Of a stretch of DNA of 64,000 nt, positions 26,501-34,223 are shown in pieces; position 1 is the stretch's first letter; every line of letters begins with the position of its first letter. The DNA comes from Pyxidicoccus trucidator (GTDB lineage Bacteria; Myxococcota; Myxococcia; Myxococcales; Myxococcaceae), in NCBI RefSeq assembly GCF_010894435.1, contig NZ_JAAIXZ010000010.1, positions 1 through 64,000 of the forward strand, given 5' to 3'. The notes under the pieces were generated by a model. The model was not told where the DNA came from. It made no database searches and saw nothing but the letters and a program-made list of their open reading frames with translations. The translations under genes and the position numbers were made by a program.

Positions 26501-27511
26501 CGTGAGCCTGTTCCGGAGGTTGGCTCCCTGGGCCCGACTCCCGTCGCCCGCCTCTTCCTTCCCAATGGCTCCTATGTGCTCCGCGTCACGAAGCCAGGGC
26601 GGGTGCCGGTCGAGTTGCCGTTGCTGCTCACGCACGGTGCTCGCGAGACGGTCCACCTCTCGCTCCCCACGGCGGTGCCTGACGGCTATGCCTATGTCCC
26701 CCGGGGCTGCTTCCTCCTGGGCCACGCAGGGTCGGAGGAGGTGCGGAGGTTCTCGTACAGCCCGCCGATTCACCGGTTCTGCCTCGACGAGGGCTTCCTG
26801 ATTGGCAAGACGGAGGTGACGTTCGGCGACTGGCTGACCTATCTCGACGACCTGCCTCCGGATGCGCCCGCGAGGAGGATTCTCGAACAGCCGCGCTTTG
26901 GCGGTGGTGGGGCCGTCACGCTGCGGAAGCACCCCGACGCTGGCTGGACCTTCTCGTTCTATCATTCGCCCGAGGAGTTCAGCACGGCGAGGCTGGGCCA
27001 GGACTTTGTCTATGCGGGGCGGACCCGGAGGAACACCGCCGACTGGACACGGTTTCCCCTGTCCGGGGTCTCCGCCAAGGACCTGGAGGGCTACTTCTAC
27101 TGGCTCCACGGGACGAAGCGCCTGCCGGGTGCGCGCCTGTGCAGCCAGCATGAGTGGGAGTACGCGGCCCGAGGCGCGGATGGCCGCAGCTACCCCCATG
27201 GTGGAGACCTGTTGCAGCCCGACGACGCCAACATCGACGCGACCTACGACAGGCTGCCCACGGCCTTCGGACCCGACATGGTTGGCTCCCACCCCGCCTC
27301 GGTGAGCCCCTTCGGTCTGGAAGACATGGCGGGCAACGCCTACGAGCTCACGCGGTCCGCGACACCGGAGTTCGGGAGTGTCGTGCTGCGGGGGGGCGCC
27401 TGGTACTTCGACGCCTTCGGCGCGGCCAGCGCGGGCCTGTCACCCGGTGACCCGACGGCGCGCGACGCCAGGATTGGCGTGCGCGTCTGTGCTTCGTTCT
27501 CTCCCCGGTAG
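23570..27511 (+). CDS. Zinc finger-Ser/Thr kinase-STAND ATPase-SUMF1 fusion, membrane-spanning
   Basis: The 1313 residues hold several domains in order. Residues 1-45 are an anti-sigma-type zinc finger with H33-x3-C37-x2-C40. Residues 84-345 are a Hanks kinase with GRGGMG loop, Lys113, HRDLKPSN (Asp203), DFG (Asp221) and PYMAPE. About 346-760 is an nSTAND-type ATPase (NPYRGLAPFE entry, Walker A GDSGTGKSS near 386-394, Walker B LLLFVDQLEELL). One membrane helix is near 780-800. A helical and PEGA-like linker (NGSYVLRVTKPGR) follows, and about 1038-1313 is a SUMF1/formylglycine-generating-enzyme fold (LCSQHEWEYAARGADG; LEDMAGNAYE). The N-terminal part should be cytoplasmic and the SUMF1 part periplasmic. 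The canonical FGE cysteines are absent, so that domain is probably a sensor or binding module. The nearest ribosome-site-like GGAG is 13 bases ahead of the ATG. Confidence 0.88.
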   Translation: MRLPTSSCLTDEVLVDLLEGRLLDEELARVHRHAAGCGDCRTLLATFTPGIQHTGGGAAKAPEPADTSSEPGLSWTPPDAFDEFRLEGPIGRGGMGVVFLAHDTSLDRRVAVKFMAANQPDAWGRESFTTEARALARVQHANIVNVFSVGEVDGRPYIVSEYVVGESLAELPLPVPWRRVLALGVGLARGLAAAHRQGVLHRDLKPSNALVTREGEVKLLDFGLAERFEAGTALASSSRVLVGTLPYMAPELLAGAPATPRSDIYALGLILHELCTGEVPRRAPRGQEEALPRAALGPDVDPDFAALITRCLAADPLERFVSADALCEALERLARICAPEPLVAGNPYRGLAPFEAEHRSLFFGREADIRAVLERLRSRPLVLVAGDSGTGKSSLCRAGVLPRVAAGALDEGREYVTVKLWPGHRPLEALAAALAPVLGWKEAELVTALADRPAWLGQALREAHSHGRGLLLFVDQLEELLTLSEPVQAAHFARLLGELALPSAGVHVLMAARGDFLTRLCALPGLGDEAERALYILRPLSPEGVREAIVGPARSRGVAFESGELLQTLVASTAYGVGSLPLLQFALAELWERRNPAQGRITREALEDMGGVAGALSRHADGVLARLSPTEYAAARRLLLQLVTAEGTRMERGEDELAEASDGASRAALRALVEGRLLHTRTVSGQARCEIAHESLIESWGTLRDWLDDDIGHRVLRKRVEVASAEWERLMRAREALWGQRQLDEARLLDPSTLGSRERAFLLASRRAVTRERWGRRLGVLVLVLAVSASYGGLRLHAYVKNSRFIAAELGTAREALAEGRALAQRASKSREAALALFDGRVPPSAGLETLPGPAGLQNAAERQWTEALALREQSEAAYTRASRTLERALDRDRLHVDTRRLIAEVTYERAVLAEHFHQRRERDEWVRLLEQEVDAAKEGAEWLRRLRAPAELELVTTPPGAHVELERYTQVKGTLRREPVPEVGSLGPTPVARLFLPNGSYVLRVTKPGRVPVELPLLLTHGARETVHLSLPTAVPDGYAYVPRGCFLLGHAGSEEVRRFSYSPPIHRFCLDEGFLIGKTEVTFGDWLTYLDDLPPDAPARRILEQPRFGGGGAVTLRKHPDAGWTFSFYHSPEEFSTARLGQDFVYAGRTRRNTADWTRFPLSGVSAKDLEGYFYWLHGTKRLPGARLCSQHEWEYAARGADGRSYPHGGDLLQPDDANIDATYDRLPTAFGPDMVGSHPASVSPFGLEDMAGNAYELTRSATPEFGSVVLRGGAWYFDAFGAASAGLSPGDPTARDARIGVRVCASFSPR

Positions 27512-27677
27512 CTGGCTGTCCTTGGCGTCCAGGGGCACAGGCCTCCCCGGGGCGGCTGGGGCAGCGTCGTCAGGCCGGGGCCCGTCCCGTCGTGTTTCCT
27601 CCGGCCATCGATGCGCCCACCGAGGTCGGGGACCGTTCACTTCACCCGGCTTGGGGCCCAGCTTCACTGTGAGGAAC

Positions 27678-29078
27678 ATGCTCCTGACACTCTCGACAAC
27701 GCACAGTCCCGCCACGGAGCTCGGCTATCTGCTCCACAAGAATCCAGCTCGCCCGCAGTCCTTCGAGCTGCCCTTCGGACTGGCCCATGTCTTCTACCCG
27801 GAGGCCCACGCCGAGTGCACCACGGCGGCCCTGCTGCTCGAAGTCGACCCGGTCGCGCTCGTGCGCGGCCGCCATGGCCCGGCGGGGGAGGGCGGGGCGC
27901 TGGCGCAGTACGTGAATGACCGGCCCTACGTCGCCTCGTCGTTCATGAGCGTGGCGCTCGCCCGCCTCTTCGGCTCGGCGATGGCGGGCCGGAGCAAGGA
28001 GCGGCCGGAGCTTGTCGAGCAGGCGCTGCCGCTCACCGCGAGGCTGTCGGTGCTGCCCTGCCGGGGCGGAGAAGCCTTCCTGCGGCGGCTCTTCGAGCCC
28101 CTGGGCTACACCGTCACCGCGACGCAGCATCCGCTCGATGAGACAGTCCCAGAGTGGGGCAACAGCCGCTACTTCACCGTGACGGTGGAGGCCCGCACAC
28201 GGGTGAGTGAGCTCCTCACGCACCTGTACGTCCTCATGCCGGTGCTCGACGACGACAAGCACTACTGGGTGGGGGACGAGGAGGTGGAGAAGCTCGTGCG
28301 CCATGGCGAGGGATGGCTCGCGGCGCATCCGGAGCGCGAGCTCATCGCGCGTCGCTACCTGCGCCACCAGCGGAGTCTCGCGCGCGAGGCGCTGGAGCGG
28401 CTCGTGGGTGACGAGGCCGCCGAGCCCGAGGAACGCGAGCGCGTGCGCAACGAGGAGGAGGCCGCGCTGGAGTCGCGGCTGAGCCTCAACGAGCAGCGCC
28501 TCCAGACGGTAGTCGACGTACTCAAGGAGTGCGGTGCCGCGCGTGTCGTCGACCTGGGCTGTGGCGAGGGCAAGCTGCTCAAGGCCCTGATGAAGGAGCG
28601 CCAGTTCACGGACATCCTCGGCATGGACGTGTCCTTCCGCTCGCTCGAAATCGCGAAGGAGCGGCTGGACTTCGACCGGCTCCCCGAATTGCAGCGCCGG
28701 CGGCTGGGCCTCCTCCACGGCTCGCTCATGTACCGGGACAAGCGGCTGTCGGGGTACGAGGCGGCAACGGTCATCGAGGTCGTCGAGCACCTGGACCCGC
28801 CGCGTCTCGCCGCCTTCGAGCGTGTGCTCTTCGAGTGCGCGCGGCCGAACGTGGTGGTCCTCACCACGCCGAATGCCGAGTACAACGTGCGCTTCGAGTC
28901 GCTGCCCGCCGGCACCTTCCGGCACCGGGACCACCGCTTCGAGTGGACGCGCGCCGAGTTCGAAGCCTGGGCCCGGGGCCTGTGCACGCGCTTCGGGTAC
29001 AGCGTGCGCTTCCAACCCGTAGGCCCTCTGGACGCGGAAGTCGGCGCGCCGACCCAACTGGCGGTGTTCTCACGATGA
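27678..29078 (+). CDS. hen1: Bacterial Hen1 RNA 3'-terminal ribose 2'-O-methyltransferase
   Basis: The start is ATG 27678, with GAGG upstream; the frame is open upstream but only this start gives the family N-terminus (MLLTLSTTHSPATELGYLLHK). The 466-residue product has the Hen1 N-terminal domain (about 1-240) and a C-terminal methyltransferase domain. The SAM loop is VVDLGCGEGKLLK (near 291). The metal/catalytic region VIEVVEHLD (near 366) and FRHRDHRFEWTRAEF supply the Glu and His ligands. Hen1 methylates the 2'-OH at a cleaved RNA 3' end before sealing, making the repaired tRNA resistant to re-cutting. The stop overlaps the pnkp start (ATGA). Confidence 0.95.
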   Translation: MLLTLSTTHSPATELGYLLHKNPARPQSFELPFGLAHVFYPEAHAECTTAALLLEVDPVALVRGRHGPAGEGGALAQYVNDRPYVASSFMSVALARLFGSAMAGRSKERPELVEQALPLTARLSVLPCRGGEAFLRRLFEPLGYTVTATQHPLDETVPEWGNSRYFTVTVEARTRVSELLTHLYVLMPVLDDDKHYWVGDEEVEKLVRHGEGWLAAHPERELIARRYLRHQRSLAREALERLVGDEAAEPEERERVRNEEEAALESRLSLNEQRLQTVVDVLKECGAARVVDLGCGEGKLLKALMKERQFTDILGMDVSFRSLEIAKERLDFDRLPELQRRRLGLLHGSLMYRDKRLSGYEAATVIEVVEHLDPPRLAAFERVLFECARPNVVVLTTPNAEYNVRFESLPAGTFRHRDHRFEWTRAEFEAWARGLCTRFGYSVRFQPVGPLDAEVGAPTQLAVFSR

Positions 29079-31636
29079 AGACCCCGATTCCCGAGCTCGC
29101 GCTCGTGCTGCTCATCGGCCCTTCCGGGTCGGGCAAGTCCACCTTCGCGCGCAAGCACTTCAAGCCCACGGAGGTCCTCTCCTCGGACACGTACCGCGGC
29201 ATCGTCTCCGACGACGAGAACAGCCTGGAGGCGACGAAGGACGCCTTCGAGACGCTGCGCTTCGTGGCCGCGAAGCGCCTCGCCCGGGGCCTGCTCACGG
29301 TCATCGACGCCACCAACGTCCAGTCCGAGTCACGCAAGCCGCTCATCGAGCTCGCCCGCGAGTTCCACGTGCTCCCCGTGGCCGTGGTGCTCGACGTGCC
29401 GGAGAAGACGTGCCACGAGCGCAACCGTCAGCGGCCGGACCGGGACTTCGGTCCCCACGTGGTGCGCAACCAGCTCCAGCAACTGCACCGCTCGCTGCGC
29501 GGCCTGGAGCGAGAGGGCTTTCGACACATCCACGTCCTCAAGCCGGAGACCCTCGACTCCCTCGAGTTCGAGCGCCAGCCGCTCTGGAACAACCGGAAGC
29601 ACGAGCACGGGCCGTTCGACATCATCGGTGACATCCACGGCTGCCTGGACGAGCTGACGGCGCTGCTCGGCAGGCTCGGCTACGCACTCTCACCGCGGAC
29701 GGACGGCGTGCCCGGCGTCGACGTGCGCCCGCCCGCCGGACGCAAGGCCGTCTTCGTGGGCGACCTGGTGGACCGTGGGCCGGACACCCCCGGCGTGCTG
29801 CGGCTGGTGATGGGGATGGTGGAGGCAGGGACGGCGCTGTGCGTCCCCGGCAACCATGAAATCAAGCTGATGCGGAAGCTGCGCGGCAAGGACGTGAAGG
29901 TGTCGCACGGCCTCGCTCAGTCGCTGGAGCAACTGGAGCGCGAGACACCGGAGTTCCGCAAGGCGGTGGTGGACTTCATCGACGGACTGGTCTCGCACTA
30001 CGTCCTGGATGGCGGTCGCCTGGTGGTGGCGCACGCGGGAATGAAGGAGTCCATGCAGGGGCGTGGTTCCGGCAAGGTGCGCGACTTCGCCCTGTACGGG
30101 GAGACCACGGGTGAGACGGACGAGTATGGCCTGCCCGTGCGCTTCAACTGGTCCGCCGAGTACCGGGGCAGGGCCTCCGTGGTGTACGGCCACACTCCGG
30201 TGGTGGAGGCCGAGTGGCTCAACAACACCCTCTGCCTGGACACCGGCTGTGTGTACGGCGGCAAGCTGACCGCCCTGCGCTACCCGGAGCGCGAGCTCGT
30301 CTCGGTGCCCGCGGCGCGGGCGTACTGTGAGGCCGTGAAGCCGCTGGACAGCGTGTCCGGGACTGCTTCCCTCAGCGCCCAGCAGCGGCATGACGACCTG
30401 CTCGACCTGGACGACGTGCTGGGCAAGCGCGTCATCACGACGCGGCTCCAGCAGAGCGTCACCATCCGGGAGGAGAACGCGACGGCCGCGCTGGAGGCGA
30501 TGAGCCGGTTCGCCATCGACCCGAAGTGGCTCATCTACCTGCCCCCGACGATGTCGCCCTCCGAGACGAGCCAGGCGGAGGGACTCCTCGAACACCCGGC
30601 GGAGGCGTTCGCCTACTACCGCAAGGAGGGCGTGGCGAAGGTGGTGTGCGAGGAGAAGCACATGGGCTCGCGCGCCGTGGTGGTCATTGCCCGGGATGCG
30701 GAGGCCGCACGCCGCCGCTTCGGGGTGACTTCCGGAGCGCTGGGTGTCTGTTACACGCGCACCGGCCGGCGCTTCTTCGCGGATGCGGCACTGGAAGCGG
30801 CCTTCCTGGCCCGGGTGAGGACGGCGCTGGAGACGTCAGGCTTCTGGGAGGAGCTCCGGACGGACTGGGCCTGCCTCGACTGCGAGCTGATGCCCTGGTC
30901 CCTCAAGGCGCAGGAGTTGCTGAAAGAGCAGTATGCGGCGGTGGGGGCTGCCTCGCGCGCGGCCCTCCCGGACGTGGTGGCGGCGCTCGCCCACGCGGCG
31001 GCTCGTGGCCTGGCGGTGGGCGAGCTCTCCGCGCGCTTCGGTGAGAAGGCGCGGAACGTGGGCCGTTACGTGGAGTCGTACCGGCGCTACTGCTGGCCCG
31101 TGCGCTCCCTGGACGACGTGCGGCTCGCGCCCTTCCATGTGCTGGCGACGGAGGGCTCTGCCCATGTGGACAAGGACCACGTGTGGCACATGGAGACGCT
31201 CGCCCGGGTGTGCCGCGCGGACGAGCGGCTGTTCGTCGCCACTCCGTACCGGGTGGTCGAGGTGGGGGACGAGGGCGCCGTGGCCGAGGGCGTGCGTTGG
31301 TGGGAGGAGCTCACCGCGCGCGGAGGGGAGGGGATGGTGGTGAAGCCCCTCGACTTCGCGGTGCGGGGGCGCAAGGGGCTGCTCCAGCCCGCCATCAAGT
31401 CACGCGGGCCGGAGTACCTGCGCATCATCTACGGCCCGGAGTACACGACACCGGCGAACCTGGAGCGGCTGCGCCAGCGAGGGCTCTCCACCAAGCGCTC
31501 CCTGGCGCTGCGTGAGTTCGCGCTCGGTGTCGAGGGGCTGGAGCGCTTCGCCCGGGGCGAGCCCCTGCGCCGCGTGCATGAGTGTGTCTTCGGCGTGCTG
31601 GCGCTGGAGAGCGAGCCGGTGGACCCACGGCTCTGA
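29075..31636 (+). CDS. pnkp: Polynucleotide kinase-phosphatase-ligase, Pnkp
   Basis: The start is ATG 29075, overlapping the hen1 stop by 4 bases, so the two are translationally coupled. All three catalytic modules of the 853-residue protein are intact. The 5' polynucleotide kinase has P-loop GPSGSGKST (15-23). The metallophosphatase near residue 181 on has DIIGDIHGCLDE, GDLVDRGPDT and GNHE. The C-terminal nucleotidyltransferase/ligase has CEEKHMGSRAVVV with adenylation Lys528, and a late VVKPLDF motif. With Hen1 it repairs ribotoxin-cleaved tRNAs: phosphate clean-up, 2'-O-methylation, ligation. Length matches the Clostridium thermocellum type. Confidence 0.96.
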   Translation: MKTPIPELALVLLIGPSGSGKSTFARKHFKPTEVLSSDTYRGIVSDDENSLEATKDAFETLRFVAAKRLARGLLTVIDATNVQSESRKPLIELAREFHVLPVAVVLDVPEKTCHERNRQRPDRDFGPHVVRNQLQQLHRSLRGLEREGFRHIHVLKPETLDSLEFERQPLWNNRKHEHGPFDIIGDIHGCLDELTALLGRLGYALSPRTDGVPGVDVRPPAGRKAVFVGDLVDRGPDTPGVLRLVMGMVEAGTALCVPGNHEIKLMRKLRGKDVKVSHGLAQSLEQLERETPEFRKAVVDFIDGLVSHYVLDGGRLVVAHAGMKESMQGRGSGKVRDFALYGETTGETDEYGLPVRFNWSAEYRGRASVVYGHTPVVEAEWLNNTLCLDTGCVYGGKLTALRYPERELVSVPAARAYCEAVKPLDSVSGTASLSAQQRHDDLLDLDDVLGKRVITTRLQQSVTIREENATAALEAMSRFAIDPKWLIYLPPTMSPSETSQAEGLLEHPAEAFAYYRKEGVAKVVCEEKHMGSRAVVVIARDAEAARRRFGVTSGALGVCYTRTGRRFFADAALEAAFLARVRTALETSGFWEELRTDWACLDCELMPWSLKAQELLKEQYAAVGAASRAALPDVVAALAHAAARGLAVGELSARFGEKARNVGRYVESYRRYCWPVRSLDDVRLAPFHVLATEGSAHVDKDHVWHMETLARVCRADERLFVATPYRVVEVGDEGAVAEGVRWWEELTARGGEGMVVKPLDFAVRGRKGLLQPAIKSRGPEYLRIIYGPEYTTPANLERLRQRGLSTKRSLALREFALGVEGLERFARGEPLRRVHECVFGVLALESEPVDPRL

Positions 31637-31653
31637 GGTCCTGGCCACTCCAG

Positions 31654-31686
31654 GGCCCGTGGGGGCAGGCGAATGCCCCACGGGCC
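31654..31686. terminator. Hairpin between convergent pnkp and glutathione peroxidase genes
   Basis: GGCCCGTGGGG(G)CA pairs with TGCCCCACGGGCC around a 6-base loop, with one bulged G. It has no T-run, but its place and strength fit a bidirectional terminator. Confidence 0.65.
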
Positions 31687-31695
31687 TCCGAGTGC

Positions 31696-32247
31696 TCAGG
31701 CCGGTTTTGCCAGCTCCGTGTCGATGGCCTGGAGGAGACGCGAATCGTCCGCTGTCACGTCCGGAGCGAAGCGGCCGGCGACGCGGCCATCCCGGCCGAT
31801 GAGGAACTTCTCGAAGTTCCACTGCACCTCCGGTTTCGGATTGGCCTCGATTCCGTAGCCCTTGAGTGACGCGCGCATCGGCCCTTCGCCGATGGCCTCG
31901 GGGAAGGCGGTGGTCAGCTCGCGGTAGAGCGGATGCTTGTTCTCTCCGACCACCGAGATTTTGGAGAACAGCGGGAACTTCACAGCGTAGGTCAGGCTGC
32001 AGAACGCCTTGATCTCCGCTTCGCTGCCCGGCTCCTGGCCGAGGAAGTCGTTCGCCGGAAAGCCCACCACCACCAGCCCCTGGGCGTGCTTGCGGTCATA
32101 GAGCTTCTGCAGTGCTTCGTACTGCGGCGTCAGACCGCACTTGGAGGCCACGTTCACCACCAGCAGGACCTTGCCCTTGAACTGACCGAGGGTCTGCGCG
32201 GCGCCGTCGATGGAGGAGAGGGGAATGTCGTAGAGGCTCTGGCTCAT
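31696..32247 (-). CDS. Glutathione peroxidase (Cys type)
   Basis: 183 residues. The peroxidatic Cys37 sits in VNVASKCGLTPQYE, the position held by selenocysteine in animal enzymes. The second signature VVGFPANDFLGQEPGS has the conserved Asn/Phe; the usual Gln is here in GQEPGS. The tetrad Trp/Asn lies in VQWNFEKFLIGRDG. It reduces hydroperoxides, probably with thioredoxin rather than glutathione, as in most bacterial Cys-GPx. It has no signal peptide. It converges on pnkp and is divergent from the effector-like gene. Confidence 0.93.
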   Translation of the reverse strand: MSQSLYDIPLSSIDGAAQTLGQFKGKVLLVVNVASKCGLTPQYEALQKLYDRKHAQGLVVVGFPANDFLGQEPGSEAEIKAFCSLTYAVKFPLFSKISVVGENKHPLYRELTTAFPEAIGEGPMRASLKGYGIEANPKPEVQWNFEKFLIGRDGRVAGRFAPDVTADDSRLLQAIDTELAKPA

Positions 32248-32373
32248 GATTGGGTTCGATTCTCCGGGTTGGAACGGCAGCCTGATGTTGGAGCATGCGC
32301 CCTGTTACTGGAGAAGGCATCTCGGATTTGAAGTAGGGCCGTCAGGTCGCGGAGTTGCCGACGAGGTCTCCAG

Positions 32374-33224
32374 ATGCTCGCCGTCTTGAAGACGAACCTG
32401 CCCACATGCCCGGCCTTGCGCGGGAAGTCCGCGCTCCTGCTGGTGGCGAGTGTCCTGCTCGGGGCCTGTGCTGGCAGCCCCCAGCGCGCTCCGCACGGCG
32501 ACTTGCGCTTCGTCGACACGGAGACGGCCGGCCGCCTGCGCCATGCCGCCGCCGTCGGCAGGGGGCGAGTGCGCTGGCACCTGCCTCCACCCGGACCTTG
32601 GCGGCCTCCATCCTCGCGGAGTCCGTGCCCATCCTGCTCGTCCTGCTCGAGAGCGACAATGCGGCGAGCGAGCTCGATAGACGTCTGGTGGAGTGCGCCA
32701 GGCAGGCCGAGCGCCAGGTCAACGCCGAGTTCTTCGGCAACCGGGCTCCGACGAGGCAAGAGTGCGGCGAGGAGGTGGACGTGGACGGCTGTGGAGCGCG
32801 AGTCACGCGGGCGATGCTCCTGGGACAGCAGAAGCATGTGCTCGCCCTCCAGTGCGCGCGCCAGGTGCTGGAGGAACTGTGGCGCCGGCCGTACAGCGTC
32901 GAGCAGCGCTACCGCTACTTCCCCAATGCCAGGGTGCTGGAGACGGTGAGCCGGCAGGAGGAGGCGAGACTCATCAAGGAGGGGTGCACCGCAGCGCTGT
33001 GGCGCACCATCAAGCCGGACCTGGTGCTTCATTCCGACGGCGACCTGCTGCGCTCCGTACTCACGCTGGACTTCAAGTTTCCCTGCCCCGCTACCAACGA
33101 TCCCAGGTGGACGCGATACGGAGAGACCAGTGCCTATCCCAACTTCAACCAGGGCCAAGTCTACAAGGATGCACTGGGGGGAAAGCCTTTTCTTGTCTCA
33201 CCACGGAGAGGAGTAACTCCATGA
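32374..33224 (+). pseudogene. Frameshifted secreted nuclease-like effector (PD-(D/E)xK type)
   Basis: The N-terminal part (ATG 32374) is a clear lipoprotein start (GKSALLLVASVLLGACAGS, lipobox Cys) followed by HGDLRFVDTETAGRL. Around 32560-32600 the reading continues only in another frame (+2). That frame gives a coherent ~210-residue remainder: AASILAESVPILLVLLESDN, later EQRYRYFPNARVLETV, then IKPDLVLHSDGD and VLTLDFKFPC. The last two look like the Pro-Asp...Asp-x-Lys core of a PD-(D/E)xK nuclease. It ends in an ATGA overlap with the immunity-like gene. A one- or two-base indel, real or an assembly error (note a GGGGG run at 32561), would explain the break. Confidence 0.6.
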
Positions 33225-34144
33225 GGGAGATCATTCCTGTCATCCGCGTGCGGAACGATTACGGCGATGTGGACGTCCGCGATGGCGTCATCCTTTGCTT
33301 CTTCATGCGCCGCTCACACGAAGAATTGGCCCCGGCGATGTGGCGCGCCTTGCATGCCTATCGTCGTGCCATCACTCCCAGAGCGCTGAACTGGTACGGC
33401 GCGGACGATGGAGACACCCTGCCGCTCGACGACCAGGGCTGGGAGCACATCCGCGAGAAGATGCTTGAGCGCCCATGGGCGGGGGCCGCGAGGCACGTTT
33501 CACTGTGCGAGGAGAGTGGAGAAGCGGGCGGGTACCACTTCAACTACGATGGCCTCCAATTCGCGCACCCCTTGAACTCGCACAAGAAGGACGCCACGAG
33601 CGCGGTGTCCTTCTCGTTTCCCACCGAGTACCTCCTGGAGCACGGTCCCGCCCACCTGCGCGCGCTGGCCCTGGAGCTCGCTCGCGAGCTGCCCTTCAGC
33701 TTCGGCTACGCCAGCCTCGCCTTCGTGTCCCATCCCGGAATCTGGTACGGCGTCCGAAGGCAGCTCCTCGGTCTCCTCGAACGCTACCTGGGGCTGGACC
33801 TCTATCTGCTGAGTGAGACCAGCGATGTCATCGGTACCGGGGCGCGGGGCGCCTACTGGCTGACGTTCCTGGGGCAGCCCCTGCTCGGCCAGCTCGGCGG
33901 CCTGGAGGTGCTGCGCGACAAGCTCTCCTTCCCGGAGGTGTCCATGGAGCCAATGGAAGGGGAGCGGCTGCTGCTGACGCTGGGCGAGTGGCCAGACGCC
34001 ATGGACACGGAGAAGGGGGCTCCCCCTGCCCAATACCGTGCCCTTGCGCGGCTGCTGGAGCCGTACTTCTGCGAGGAGGGCAGCGTCTTGCCCCCCATGA
34101 CCCCTGGATACATGCACCGCTGGCTTCGGCGGCTCTGCCTGTAA
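33221..34144 (+). CDS. DUF3396 / type VI immunity-family protein
   Basis: The start is ATG 33221, overlapping the effector stop by 4 bases, with GAGAGGAG 8 bases upstream. The frame stays open far upstream, but this start has the ribosome site and fits the family. The 307-residue soluble protein contains family-like segments (VILCFFMRRSHEELAPAMW; LNWYGADDGDTLPLDD; SVSFSFPTEYLLEHGP; RGAYWLTFLGQPLLGQLGG). DUF3396 proteins are mostly found next to toxin genes and are proposed immunity proteins. Tight coupling to a nuclease-like gene supports that role here. Confidence 0.7.
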   Translation: MREIIPVIRVRNDYGDVDVRDGVILCFFMRRSHEELAPAMWRALHAYRRAITPRALNWYGADDGDTLPLDDQGWEHIREKMLERPWAGAARHVSLCEESGEAGGYHFNYDGLQFAHPLNSHKKDATSAVSFSFPTEYLLEHGPAHLRALALELARELPFSFGYASLAFVSHPGIWYGVRRQLLGLLERYLGLDLYLLSETSDVIGTGARGAYWLTFLGQPLLGQLGGLEVLRDKLSFPEVSMEPMEGERLLLTLGEWPDAMDTEKGAPPAQYRALARLLEPYFCEEGSVLPPMTPGYMHRWLRRLCL

Positions 34145-34223
34145 GAGGAGCGGTTCAGTTCGGGCATGGACCTCCCTGGCGCTTCGAAGTCGTGTGTCGC
34201 GCACTCCACCCGTCGAAGGTATC

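Noticed and set aside
32560..32600. Programmed frameshifting as the explanation of the split effector gene.
   Set aside because: No slippery heptamer (such as A AAA AAG) followed by a pseudoknot or stem was seen; a GGGGG run alone fits an indel or sequencing error better.
32693..33220. Upstream extension of the DUF3396 frame.
   Set aside because: The ATG at 33221 has a strong ribosome site and overlaps the effector stop as ATGA; the extension lies antiframe to the effector coding sequence and is Arg-rich.
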